From assembly GCA_910586765.1 (NCBI GenBank), contig CAJUJJ010000029.1, positions 1 to 33,123 of the forward strand: DNA of 33,123 bases. The letters run 5' to 3'. This stretch comes from an uncultured Clostridia bacterium (GTDB lineage Bacteria; Bacillota; Clostridia; Lachnospirales; Anaerotignaceae). Below, piece by piece: positions 22,961-30,648 of the stretch. Position 1 is the first letter of the stretch; each line of letters begins with the position of its first letter. Position numbers and translations under genes: made by a program. Under the pieces are notes generated by a model that worked only from the letters and a program-made list of their open reading frames with translations, did no database searches and had not been told where the DNA came from.

Positions 22961-23995
22961 TTAAAGTATTCCATGTAAATAATGTTGTTCATTTGCTGAC
23001 TTTTGTATATTGTCATTTAAGTTGCTTGGTACTCCTTTGCTTTTCAAAACAGGTTCTACTGCTTTTGTGACAGCTTTTGTAATCATTTCTTCTACTTGTT
23101 CTATACTAATATTAGGTTGTTGTGGCTCTAATGCCTTTGTAATTGCTTTTTCAACCATTTTTTCTATTTTTTCTTGTGTGATTTCTTCTGTTTTGTTTTC
23201 TTCTTTTGGCTTAGGCTGATTACTTTGCATTGCCTTTTTGACTGCTTCTGCTACGATTTGTTCTATTTCTTCTCTTGTCATTGCTTTATCCTCCTTATTT
23301 GTTTGTTCTATTTCTTGTTCCTCAAATTCCTTTAAAAACACTCCCATATTGTCATAAATACTTTTGAGCATTTCTTTATTTTTACTGCTCATTTTCTTTC
23401 CAGACTTTTCTACAACATGAAATCCAAACGATTCTGCAAGCTGTTTTAGCAGTCCTTTTTTTTCGTTTGTTTCTTTTTCTTGTTCTTGCTCCAAATTTTT
23501 ATCCTCCTTACTGAATTTTCCAAAACCTCCCATACTAAACCCTGTAATTTCTCCTTTTTCAATTTTGTCCCAAATGGTATCATCTGCAATTTCAACTGTC
23601 ATAAGCCATGTACCTTTTTGTACAACCTCATTGTTTACAGAAAAATCTGCCTTAGCTATCCAGCTTTCTACTACAGACGCACAATCTAAAGGTTCAAAAT
23701 TGTGCTGCAAATCAATTTTATTGCCGTTTTTTGCAAAATAATAAGCCGCCTTTGTAATTTCTTCCTCTGTCATAAAATCGCCGTGTGTATCCTCTTTTTT
23801 AGGCTCATACACAATACCTGTAACATAGTGATTTTTGCTGTCTTTTTTAATAATTTTGCCATAACTTTTAAAATTCGCTTTGTTATTCTCTGCTTTCGTC
23901 AATAAAAATTGTCTTTTGTTAGCAGCAGCATTGACAAGAGAAACAAACTGTATTTTGGCATTGCTGATTTCTTTCGCCTTTTCGATTCCTTTCAT
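22961..23995 (-). CDS. xkdF: Prohead protease/scaffold protein XkdF
   Basis: A 344-residue protein, starting at ATG 23995 because GGAAGGAG is 10 bases upstream. Residues ~45-165 are the XkdF-type serine protease (Peptidase_S78_2). It includes E-D-T-H-G-D-F at 68-74, D-L-Q-H-N-F at 95-100 with H98 as likely catalytic histidine, and G-F-S-M-G-G at 152-157 with S154 as likely nucleophile. The remainder is charged and helical, with three short repeats of E-[EK]-[IV]-E-x-[IM]-[VI]-x-[EK]-A-[VI]-x-K-A at ~243-255, 275-288 and 299-312. This part probably acts as the internal scaffold. Protease and scaffold are thus one protein, as in related phages. Confidence 0.88.
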   Translation of the reverse strand: MKGIEKAKEISNAKIQFVSLVNAAANKRQFLLTKAENNKANFKSYGKIIKKDSKNHYVTGIVYEPKKEDTHGDFMTEEEITKAAYYFAKNGNKIDLQHNFEPLDCASVVESWIAKADFSVNNEVVQKGTWLMTVEIADDTIWDKIEKGEITGFSMGGFGKFSKEDKNLEQEQEKETNEKKGLLKQLAESFGFHVVEKSGKKMSSKNKEMLKSIYDNMGVFLKEFEEQEIEQTNKEDKAMTREEIEQIVAEAVKKAMQSNQPKPKEENKTEEITQEKIEKMVEKAITKALEPQQPNISIEQVEEMITKAVTKAVEPVLKSKGVPSNLNDNIQKSANEQHYLHGIL

Positions 23996-24024
23996 CGCCT
24001 TCACGCTCCTTCCTTTTATGCAAT

Positions 24025-24053
24025 AAAAAAACACCTACTAATGTAAGTGCTTT
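24025..24053 (-). terminator. Terminator after the toxin-immunity region
   Basis: Minus strand: AAAGCACTTAC-ATTA-GTAGGTGTTTTTTT, a 7-bp core stem with one G-T pair followed by seven T residues. It separates the toxin/immunity block from the XkdF gene, whose ribosome site is about 15 bases downstream. Confidence 0.65.
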
Positions 24054-24071
24054 ATCTGTACTAAAATTGAA

Positions 24072-24308
24072 TTATTCTGTTACTTTTTTCTTTTTGTTTG
24101 GTCTGCAAAATCCAGGTATATCATCAGCTATATTAGGGTCAAATTTTCCTAATGCTTCACTTGCTATCTTATTTAACTCTTTGTAATGTTGAAATATCAT
24201 TTTACAGTTCTACCATTCTTTTACCTCTATTCTATTGCTAAAAATAATATTGATGAACTGTAATTCTGTTTTTGTATTAAGTAATTCGTTAATTAAACTA
24301 TTTGTCAA
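24072..24308 (-). pseudogene. Broken ORF, possible orphan immunity gene
   Basis: One frame of 79 codons is interrupted by an in-frame TAG after 32 codons. The first part reads L-T-N-S-L-I-N-E-L-L-N-T-K-T-E-L and the second M-I-F-Q-H-Y-K-E-L-N-K-I-A-S-E-A-L-G-K-F and on to D-D-I-P-G-F-C-R-P. AGGAG lies at 24324-24328. The frame begins at TTG (or ATA six bases earlier, at good spacing). Its position after a toxin-tip remnant, like the intact immunity gene after the intact toxin, suggests a decayed immunity gene. I recognise no domain; the identification rests on context. Confidence 0.45.
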
Positions 24309-24328
24309 TTTTATAAGCTACAACTCCT

Positions 24329-24475
24329 TTATGAATTAGAAGGATAACCATCTTCATTAATAAAAATTTCAACACAAACACCATTATATTCAGCAAATTT
24401 AGGCATTCCGTTATCTGTAGAACTATTTGCAACATAAGTTCCAGCTTTTAATACTTTATTATCATTCTAATTTTT
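24329..24475 (-). pseudogene. Remnant of an EndoU-like toxin C-terminal tip
   Basis: The frame ends at TAA 24331-24329 and is open back to a TAG that occupies the place of the tryptophan in the intact toxin. K-N-stop-N-D-N-K-V-L-K-A-G-T-Y-V-A-N parallels K-N-W-S-D-D-E-V-L-K-A-G-T-Y-T-V-N of the MuF-EndoU protein (residues ~476-492), and both then run on to a Y-N-G-V strand. The end differs (V-E-I-F-I-N-E-D-G-Y-P). It begins within a few bases of the immunity gene's stop. This is what is left of an alternative or displaced toxin end. Confidence 0.75.
24441..24475 (-). repeat. Direct repeat shared with the intact toxin gene, copy 2
   Basis: Thirty-five bases matching 24956-24990 at 31 positions; all four differences are C in the intact gene and T here (plus strand). 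They code for the V-L-K-A-G-T-Y neighbourhood in both. Their spacing is 515 bases. Confidence 0.85.
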
Positions 24476-24479
24476 ATAC

Positions 24480-24767
24480 CTATAGTATTTGATAACCATG
24501 AGCTTTTAATTTATTTCCTAACTTTTCCAATGCATCATATACATCATCTGTCATAAATTTTTCATAAATATTTTCAAAAACACCTGAAATTCTATCAAGC
24601 TCTTCTATATCCATATTGTTTAAGTATTTTAGTATCTCGTTAATATCATCACCAAAAGATTCTAAAAGAGGATTGAAAAAAAATTTATCACAGTCAACAT
24701 CCATAAGGACATGGGCATCTTCTGTTTTTTCCCATTCTAATAACTTTTTAATTCTATTGGTATCCAT
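24480..24767 (-). CDS. Probable immunity protein for the MuF-EndoU toxin
   Basis: A 95-residue acidic protein. Its ATG overlaps the toxin gene by 14 bases, and its GAGGAGG ribosome site lies in the codons for the toxin's E-E-E-W end, so translation is probably coupled. The sequence is mostly helical, with M-D-V-D-C-D-K-F-F-F-N-P-L-L-E-S and I-E-E-L-D-R-I-S-G-V-F-E. No domain name comes to mind. A small acidic gene immediately after a polymorphic toxin is the classical place for the cognate immunity gene; this is the basis of the call. Confidence 0.65.
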   Translation of the reverse strand: MDTNRIKKLLEWEKTEDAHVLMDVDCDKFFFNPLLESFGDDINEILKYLNNMDIEELDRISGVFENIYEKFMTDDVYDALEKLGNKLKAHGYQIL

Positions 24768-26415
24768 TCCATTCCTCCTCTTTTTCTATTGACCGTTGTG
24801 CTCCATCTGGAAATATTGTACCAACATTATACTGCAAATCAGTAAAAACACCTACTGTAACACCATTATATTTTTGAAAAAATTCATATCCTGTATTTAT
24901 TCCACTGTCATTTGTAATTATCTTTCTTTTTGCTGGTTTATTTACTGTATAGGTTCCAGCTTTTAATACTTCATCATCACTCCAATTTTTTGGAAACCAT
25001 GCCTGACCTATATTCCCTAGTTTTTTAATATTTTCTTCATGTCCTTCTACTCCTCCTATACGAACTCCATTTTCATGTATTTTTTCAATTTTATAGTTTA
25101 TATTTCTATGTGATAACTCGTCTATATTTGTCTGTGAATGTCCTCCACCTTTGAGTTTCTTTCCACCATTTGCACCACCAGGTGGTTTTTTTGGATTTTT
25201 TAGATTAGAAAAGTTCCCTAATGTAGAATGTTCCCATCTTTCATTTGATACTGTAATTATACCATCTTGATTTAATTCTGTCAGCGTTTTAAATTCTTTT
25301 TTTATACCTTTTTCTGTAGTAACTGTTTTATAAAGTTTTTCAAGGTCTATATCATTTTGTATTACACCACTTTCGAACAATGCCCATCTTGAATCACATT
25401 CAAAATATTTTTTTCTTTCCTCAACAGTTTTATTTTTCAGCCAGTCACATTTTACTGTATTTTCATCAATTCCAGCTTTTGCTTTTTCTCTTTTATTTGC
25501 TTCTTTTTCCCATTTATCGTCCATTTCCTGAACGGCTTTTCTTTGCAATTCTTTTCTTTCTTCCAGTGTCAGCCCTAATATATTCTCATCTGCTACAGAC
25601 TGTGACAAGCAATGACAGTTGATTCTCTCTTTTGCTGGTAAACAAGTATCCCCTGGATACATAGGATAATATGTTGTACCATCTGCACCTATCAGAGTAT
25701 AAGGCTCTTGTTTTAGCACTCTTTGTCCGTCCATATGAATATGGTTTTGTCGTGGCTGATTTCTGTAACTTCCTGTATGTTTCCACATCTTTTCTTTTAC
25801 AACGGGACTTTGCATAAATGCTTCTTGCTGTGCTGCCCTATGTGCTGTCAAAACTTCTGTTACTGCAACACGTCTTGCTTTGTAATATTCATTGCGTATA
25901 CCACTTTGTATTATTTCTTGTGTAATAACTGGTATGCCACTACCTTTTTCTAATCCTCTTTTTAAAATCGTTTCTATTTCCATATGGCTGTTAAGCTGCA
26001 TAATTTCTCCAAGTTCTTTACTCCAGCTATCTATCCATGACAACGTTTTTTTGGATACTTGTTTTAATTGTAGTTGTCTATCAGTTTGTTGTATATAGTA
26101 GTTTACAAACTCTGGAACAAACTCATTCAAATTTTCTGCAAATATAGTAGCAATTTTAAATTTTAATACATCATTGATTTTTACATTTCCCCATATTTCA
26201 TTTAAAAATGTTTCTAAATCAACTGATTTTTCTATTTCTTCTAAAATAAAATCTCTTTGTTCAATCAATACCTCTGCTGTTTCACTTTCTACTTGTTGTA
26301 TGTATTCTAGTGTTTTTTTTGATTTAATATAGCCTTCTCTTTTTAAAATATCCGCAAGGCTTTCATCAGCTTTGATAATATAGCTTTCTATTGCTTTGAT
26401 AAGGGATTGATACAT
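24754..26415 (-). CDS. MuF minor head protein fused to bacterial EndoU nuclease (polymorphic toxin)
   Basis: A 553-residue protein. Residues ~150-275 carry the MuF/SPP1 gp7 head-morphogenesis domain: V-T-E-V-L-T-A-H-R-A-A, then W-K-H-T-G-S-Y-R-N-Q-P-R-Q-N-H-I-H-M-D-G and Y-P-G-D-T-C-L-P-A-K-E-R-I-N-C-H-C. A linker follows (about 275-410, including P-K-K-P-P-G-G-A-N-G-G). Residues ~420-541 look like bacterial EndoU: G-G-G-H-S-Q-T-N-I with H426, N-G-V-R-I-G-G-V-E-G-H with H459, then G-Q-A-W-F-P-K-N-W-S and V-G-T-I-F-P-D. EndoU toxins cut RNA, often tRNA. Ordinary MuF proteins lack this extension. MuF proteins are packaged in heads and may enter the next cell with DNA, so the nuclease could act in the target cell; that is inference. 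The portal and this gene are 1 base apart. Confidence 0.88.
   Translation of the reverse strand: MYQSLIKAIESYIIKADESLADILKREGYIKSKKTLEYIQQVESETAEVLIEQRDFILEEIEKSVDLETFLNEIWGNVKINDVLKFKIATIFAENLNEFVPEFVNYYIQQTDRQLQLKQVSKKTLSWIDSWSKELGEIMQLNSHMEIETILKRGLEKGSGIPVITQEIIQSGIRNEYYKARRVAVTEVLTAHRAAQQEAFMQSPVVKEKMWKHTGSYRNQPRQNHIHMDGQRVLKQEPYTLIGADGTTYYPMYPGDTCLPAKERINCHCLSQSVADENILGLTLEERKELQRKAVQEMDDKWEKEANKREKAKAGIDENTVKCDWLKNKTVEERKKYFECDSRWALFESGVIQNDIDLEKLYKTVTTEKGIKKEFKTLTELNQDGIITVSNERWEHSTLGNFSNLKNPKKPPGGANGGKKLKGGGHSQTNIDELSHRNINYKIEKIHENGVRIGGVEGHEENIKKLGNIGQAWFPKNWSDDEVLKAGTYTVNKPAKRKIITNDSGINTGYEFFQKYNGVTVGVFTDLQYNVGTIFPDGAQRSIEKEEEWNGYQ
24956..24990 (-). repeat. Direct repeat in the EndoU coding part, copy 1
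   Basis: Partner of 24441-24475 (31 of 35 bases identical). A crossover here would replace the last part of the toxin and delete the intervening 515 bases. Confidence 0.85.
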
Positions 26416-26416
26416 A

Positions 26417-27943
26417 TTATTCCCCCTTATCCATTTTTAGCAAAAGATTTCTAACCTCTTTCATTACCGCAACAACGGCATCATCATTATTTGCTGCTGC
26501 TTTGACAATCTGTTTTTGTAACTGATTATCAAAATCTGTAGTCTGTGTTTTACTGTATGCTAAAGGAATATTTCCCCATTCTTCTGCATAATCCTCTGCA
26601 ACCTCTCCATATGCTTCATATACAATTTGTTTTGCTTTATTGGGTGTTAATCCTCCTGCATTGTTTGCTACAGTAAGTAATTTGTATATATCATCTGGAT
26701 TGCTGATGTCTGGTTCTAAAAAATAGGCTTCTACATATCGAAATTGATAACCATTTAAAAGACGATTGTTAATTGCCCATGCAAGGCTTTTCCTTTCTGG
26801 CTGAAATACTTGCTGTTCTGTTATGACTTGTGCCGTTTGTGCTGTTGCTCTATTAAAATCTGTAGTATAACCTACATAAATATCTGGCAACTGAAATGCA
26901 GACTGTACTTTTCGTCTATTATTATCAATATAGTCTTGAAAAAGCTCATCTTTTTGCAATATATTCGCAATATCTTTGATTTCTATTTCTGGCTTTTCTG
27001 ATTGGTCAAAATCTGCACGCCCATCTGTTGTTTCTGTTTCCAATATAATAAAGGCGTGCTGTCCAGCCTCGCCTTTTATATCATTCATATATTGTTGTAG
27101 TTTCTCAAAACTTTCATCTGTCAGTGTACCACCTTTTATCATAATCATAAGCGGTGTATGCCTGCCATTTTCAAAGTAATTGTTATTTAATATTTCTGCT
27201 TTTCTACTGCCATCTACTCCTAATACTTGCCCTATCCAGCGTACTTGTCCATATGGTTGTGTACCTATAGCAAACTCCATAATCTCATTTGCTTGATATT
27301 GTATATCTAATGTTTCATTTTGACTGATATATCTGCCATCTCTCCTATCCATAATGCGATTGTCACCAAATTCTTTAAAATAAACTGTATAACCACCGAT
27401 TTCTTGTTTATATTTGCAATATTTCTTTTTCCTTTCTATTGCTTCGCCATTATGATAGTATGTTGTAGAAATATAAGGCTCAAGTAGTTTTGTTTTTTGT
27501 ATAGAAGGAGTATCTTTTATCATTTCAATTTGCACAACATCTCCTACTATATTTCGTATCACCTCAATGTATGCAATACCATATATTTCTCTTGCTTCTA
27601 TGACATCTTCAAAAACTTCTTTGGTATCCTGTTCTACATTTAACAACTGTATAATATTTGTAGCTTTTTCAAATTCTTCAGCCATTTCAGCGGTTTCTTC
27701 TTTGTCTTCAATATATCTGATACCAATACCAAAACCTGCTATATTGTTTTTGTATGCTCTAATACATTGTGGTAATATTGCACTGTTTTCTACCAAATGA
27801 TAAAATCCTTCCATATTATTGGGAGGTGTTATCCAATCACCAGCATTGTAAATTTGTTGTTGTGTGAGTTGTACAGGTGTTTCTGCTTTTTGTATGTTTT
27901 GCCTTACAATTCGCACTTGCATACCTTGTTTTGTTTTAGACAT
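26417..27943 (-). CDS. Portal protein, PBSX family
   Basis: A 508-residue protein of the usual PBSX-portal length. It contains W-I-T-P-P-N-N-M-E-G-F near residue 37, I-A-G-F-G-I-G-I, the Y-G-I-A-Y-I-E-V-I-R strand near 120-130, and R-W-I-G-Q-V-L-G-V-D-G-S-R-K-A-E-I-L-N-N-N-Y-F near 235-260. A late N-R-R-K-V-Q-S-A-F-Q-L-P-D-I-Y-V-G segment follows. The portal forms the dodecameric gate for DNA packaging and ejection. The start lies 7 bases after the terminase stop, with a weak AAGAAAGAGATG ribosome site, suggesting coupling to TerL translation. Confidence 0.93.
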   Translation of the reverse strand: MSKTKQGMQVRIVRQNIQKAETPVQLTQQQIYNAGDWITPPNNMEGFYHLVENSAILPQCIRAYKNNIAGFGIGIRYIEDKEETAEMAEEFEKATNIIQLLNVEQDTKEVFEDVIEAREIYGIAYIEVIRNIVGDVVQIEMIKDTPSIQKTKLLEPYISTTYYHNGEAIERKKKYCKYKQEIGGYTVYFKEFGDNRIMDRRDGRYISQNETLDIQYQANEIMEFAIGTQPYGQVRWIGQVLGVDGSRKAEILNNNYFENGRHTPLMIMIKGGTLTDESFEKLQQYMNDIKGEAGQHAFIILETETTDGRADFDQSEKPEIEIKDIANILQKDELFQDYIDNNRRKVQSAFQLPDIYVGYTTDFNRATAQTAQVITEQQVFQPERKSLAWAINNRLLNGYQFRYVEAYFLEPDISNPDDIYKLLTVANNAGGLTPNKAKQIVYEAYGEVAEDYAEEWGNIPLAYSKTQTTDFDNQLQKQIVKAAANNDDAVVAVMKEVRNLLLKMDKGE

Positions 27944-27949
27944 ATTTCA

Positions 27950-29338
27950 TCATCTCTTTCTTTTAGGTGGTTTTACTGGCAAACATAAAAGTAATATACA
28001 ATCTGCTTCATCTGGTGATGGTCTGCCCCTTTTTTTCATATCTTTTTTACTTTCTATTTTAATTTTACTATTTTCTGTAATAAAATATTTTCTCCCACTT
28101 AATTGTGCAGCCATATTATCGTCATCTGGCAATATTAGCTCTACAGGTTTTTGGTTTCCTTGTTCATCATATGGTTGCAATAGTTTTTTTACAGTTGCCA
28201 TCATATAAGTTGTACTATCATAATAATGTTTGTGTTTAATTCGTTGTCCAAATTGAATAGGATAGATTTCTAACCACCAAAATCTTTCTGTATCATTTCT
28301 CTTTATTTGCCTTAAACGGTCTACTACACCACCACCAACACCACCATCATCTATTTTTACAGGAATTGGCTCTGTTAACTGATATTGTTGTACTAATTGT
28401 TCTCCTAGTAATATAATGTCATCTGCTGTTTTCATAGTATCTTGCCCTTGACGTTTTTTGTAAAATATTGCTTTTTCATCTATTTTATAGCCAATTACCG
28501 TCTTATCATCTCCAAATCTGGCAATATCAGCTCCAATATGTATGAGATGCGGTTGTTTTGGAGTAGAAAATTCTGTCATAATGGAATTTTCAATGATAGA
28601 AAGTGGTATAAATATATCATCTTCTTGTAATGGAAAATCTCCAGCAACACGTACTCGAAATACATCACTATCTTCTCCATACATATTGATAATAGTTTGA
28701 ACAAAATCTTGTGATACTCTACTGCTTTTTCTACCATCAATATGAAAGGCTGCATAACTTGCTCTATTTTTATTATGACTGTCATAAAAAAAGCCTGATA
28801 ATTGTGTTGGATTTCCACACATTAAAAGTCTTGCTCCTGTTGTAGAAAGTGCACCTAGTACAGGTTCAAAAATAGTATCAGATACACCACTTGCCTCATC
28901 TATAATATATAAAACATCATTAGCATGAAAGCCTTGCAAGGCATCAGGTTTACTTGCTGTTCTTGCTACTGCAAACCATTCTTCAGCATATCCTCTCATA
29001 TATACCTTTTCTTTTGTCCATATTAACTCTTTTTGTAAAACAGTATTATTTCTTATCCACTTGCTCACTTCAGCCCAAAGTATGTCAAATAATTGGTGTT
29101 GTGTTGGTGCTGTACAGGGTATTTTAGGAAATGGTCTTGTCATCATAAACCATATGATAGCCCATGCTTCTACTGTACTTTTTCCTACACCATGTCCACT
29201 TCTTACTGTTGTCATTTGATTTTGTGCTACACTTTGTAATATTTTTGATTGTTCTTTGTCTGGTGTCGCATTTACAATATCTTTTACAAATTCAATAGGG
29301 TGGTTTGCATAATAAAATATAGCTTCTTTTGTTATCAT
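27950..29338 (-). CDS. terL: Terminase large subunit
   Basis: A 462-residue packaging motor. Walker A is G-H-G-V-G-K-S-T at residues 48-55 and Walker B V-L-Y-I-I-D-E-A-S at about 142-150, with the catalytic glutamate at 148. The nuclease half has G-A-D-I-A-R-F-G-D-D at 269-278 with the first acidic site, and a late D-E-A-D-C-I-L-L as the last acidic site. The protein uses ATP to pump DNA and cuts the concatemer. It follows the small subunit by 5 bases and precedes the portal, as is typical. Confidence 0.95.
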   Translation of the reverse strand: MITKEAIFYYANHPIEFVKDIVNATPDKEQSKILQSVAQNQMTTVRSGHGVGKSTVEAWAIIWFMMTRPFPKIPCTAPTQHQLFDILWAEVSKWIRNNTVLQKELIWTKEKVYMRGYAEEWFAVARTASKPDALQGFHANDVLYIIDEASGVSDTIFEPVLGALSTTGARLLMCGNPTQLSGFFYDSHNKNRASYAAFHIDGRKSSRVSQDFVQTIINMYGEDSDVFRVRVAGDFPLQEDDIFIPLSIIENSIMTEFSTPKQPHLIHIGADIARFGDDKTVIGYKIDEKAIFYKKRQGQDTMKTADDIILLGEQLVQQYQLTEPIPVKIDDGGVGGGVVDRLRQIKRNDTERFWWLEIYPIQFGQRIKHKHYYDSTTYMMATVKKLLQPYDEQGNQKPVELILPDDDNMAAQLSGRKYFITENSKIKIESKKDMKKRGRPSPDEADCILLLCLPVKPPKRKR

Positions 29339-29343
29339 TTGTT

Positions 29344-30027
29344 TTACTCTCCTACTCTTTGCTTATATGCTTCTATAATGATGTCTGCTATATTTCTTGT
29401 TTCTTGTTCTGATTGCTCTTTTTCTGTTTTGGAAATTTCTCCAAATTTCAAAAGCACTTCTAAACATTTCATTTTCTGTTTTTTTGCTTTTTCTATTTCG
29501 TTGTTATACCTCAATATCAATTCGTGTACTGCTACAGTATTTGTAGTAATCTCTTCTTGTGTGTTTGTAGTATCTCTTTGTAAACCTTCTGTTTTCTTTT
29601 TCTTGCTTACACCAGACACCACAAGTCCGCCTGCTTTTTGTTCCAGTTCTTTTATTTTTTTCATAAACTTCAATATCTGCAAATCACAAAACTTTATCAT
29701 TTTTTTACATTCTTCTATTTCATCTACTTCTTGCTGTAAAAAAAATTCCTGTTCTTCTTGTGATAAAAATTCAAATAACATTTTCTCGTATATGCCGTGT
29801 TTGAGATGGTTTTTATTGCCCTTAGGAGCACCGCCTTTATTCTTTTCTGGTTGCACTGGTTGCAACTTTTTTGCTGTTGTGGTTGCAACCTTTTCTGGCT
29901 CATTTTTCTTCCAATAACGCACCGCCCAAGATTTCACTGTACTCAATGAAATGCCGTATTTTTCAGCAATTTCTTTATATTTCATACCGTTTTTCCAGTC
30001 CTCAAAAGCCTGTTGTTTTTTGTCCAC
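29344..30027 (-). CDS. terS: Terminase small subunit, PBSX-like, GTG start
   Basis: A 227-residue protein starting at GTG with a G-rich stretch (AAGGGGG) upstream. Residues ~5-42 form a helix-turn-helix (D-W-K-N-G-M-K-Y-K-E-I-A-E-K-Y-G-I-S-L-S with T-V-K-S-W following), as in the PBSX terminase small-subunit N-terminal domain. A K-G-G-A-P-K-G-N-K-N-H-L-K-H-G-I-Y motif at about 64-80 is common to this family. The rest is charged helical oligomerisation sequence. It recognises the packaging site for TerL. Confidence 0.9.
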   Translation of the reverse strand: MDKKQQAFEDWKNGMKYKEIAEKYGISLSTVKSWAVRYWKKNEPEKVATTTAKKLQPVQPEKNKGGAPKGNKNHLKHGIYEKMLFEFLSQEEQEFFLQQEVDEIEECKKMIKFCDLQILKFMKKIKELEQKAGGLVVSGVSKKKKTEGLQRDTTNTQEEITTNTVAVHELILRYNNEIEKAKKQKMKCLEVLLKFGEISKTEKEQSEQETRNIADIIIEAYKQRVGE

Positions 30028-30058
30028 TACATCACCACCACCCCCTTATGTTGAATTG

Positions 30059-30084
30059 AAAAAAGGCACTCTTTCGAGTACCTT
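30059..30084 (-). terminator. Terminator after the cyclotransferase-like gene
   Basis: Minus strand: AAGGTACTC-GAAA-GAGTGCCTT followed by TTTT. The 9-bp stem has one T-G pair and a GNRA-type GAAA loop. It lies 7 bases after the gene's stop and 30-40 bases before terS. Confidence 0.75.
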
Positions 30085-30091
30085 ATTCCTT

Positions 30092-30547
30092 TCAAAATTT
30101 ACTTTTTTCTATTGCCCTTTTTAAAACCGTTGTATCAAATCCAAAGTATAAATAACCCTCCTTACAAACATTTATATATCGTTTGCTTGGCAATCCTTTT
30201 GGTCTATATTCGTGCATAATATAAACATAGCACTTTCGATTTTTTATTTTTTCTGTTTGTATTTCTTTTATAGGTAACTCCATATCCATTTTGTAATAAA
30301 ATGTAGGAAATCCTTCATAAATATCAAGTGCTTTTTCATCTTCTTTTGTCGTTTCCCATATTGCAACGGGAACGCTTTCTCCCTCTTTTGGTTCAATGGT
30401 AAGATAATATCCTGTTTTGCTTCCTTTAAAAAGCAATTCATAGTTTTGAATTTCCGATGTTCCTACAATACGTGCAGAAGGACATCGCCTTTTCATTTGT
30501 TCTACATTTAAGTTGCTGCCATAGGCAATATAATATCTTGTTTTCAT
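30092..30547 (-). CDS. Gamma-glutamylcyclotransferase-like (AIG2/GGCT) protein
   Basis: A 151-residue protein. The N-terminus Y-Y-I-A-Y-G-S-N-L-N at residues 5-14 is the Y-G-S-N substrate loop. D-I-Y-E-G-F-P-T-F-Y at 75-84 contains the expected catalytic glutamate (E78), and the K-C-Y-V-Y-I-M strand follows. GGCT-fold enzymes cyclise gamma-glutamyl groups to release 5-oxoproline. It follows the amidoligase gene and is separated from it by a structured leader, and a terminator ends the unit. Amidoligase-GGCT pairs in phages and mobile elements have been discussed as making and breaking gamma-glutamyl or related isopeptide links. The substrate here is unknown. Confidence 0.87.
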   Translation of the reverse strand: MKTRYYIAYGSNLNVEQMKRRCPSARIVGTSEIQNYELLFKGSKTGYYLTIEPKEGESVPVAIWETTKEDEKALDIYEGFPTFYYKMDMELPIKEIQTEKIKNRKCYVYIMHEYRPKGLPSKRYINVCKEGYLYFGFDTTVLKRAIEKSKF

Positions 30548-30585
30548 AATAACATCTATCCTTTCCGAAGGAAGTATCCTTCTAC

Positions 30586-30645
30586 CACATTAAGACCGCT
30601 TTAGCGGTCAAATATAATGTGACAGGAGGCTAATTCCTTCTCCTG
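30586..30645 (-). promoter_or_regulatory. Two-hairpin RNA element between amidoligase and GGCT genes
   Basis: Within a 101-base intergenic gap there are two RNA-like folds. The first is a long interrupted hairpin with outer stem CACATTA/TAATGTG (30586-30592 with 30615-30621) and inner stem GACCGC/GCGGTC around TTTA (30594-30609). The second is CAGGAG/CTCCTG (30623-30628 with 30640-30645). Neither has a T run, so I do not call them terminators. They might process or stabilise the message or control GGCT translation (ribosome site AAAGGAT nearby). Confidence 0.5.
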
Positions 30646-30648
30646 TTT

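Noticed and set aside
24280..24308. TTGACA as a -35 box inside the broken ORF
   Set aside because: The hexamer matches the consensus, but no acceptable -10 box occurs at 16-18 bases, so I do not call a promoter.
29249..29917. 222-residue plus-strand ORF opposite the terminase genes
   Set aside because: It lies antisense to two well-supported terminase genes, is rich in Cys/Ser/Phe low-complexity sequence and has no family motif; it is a shadow of the minus-strand codon bias.
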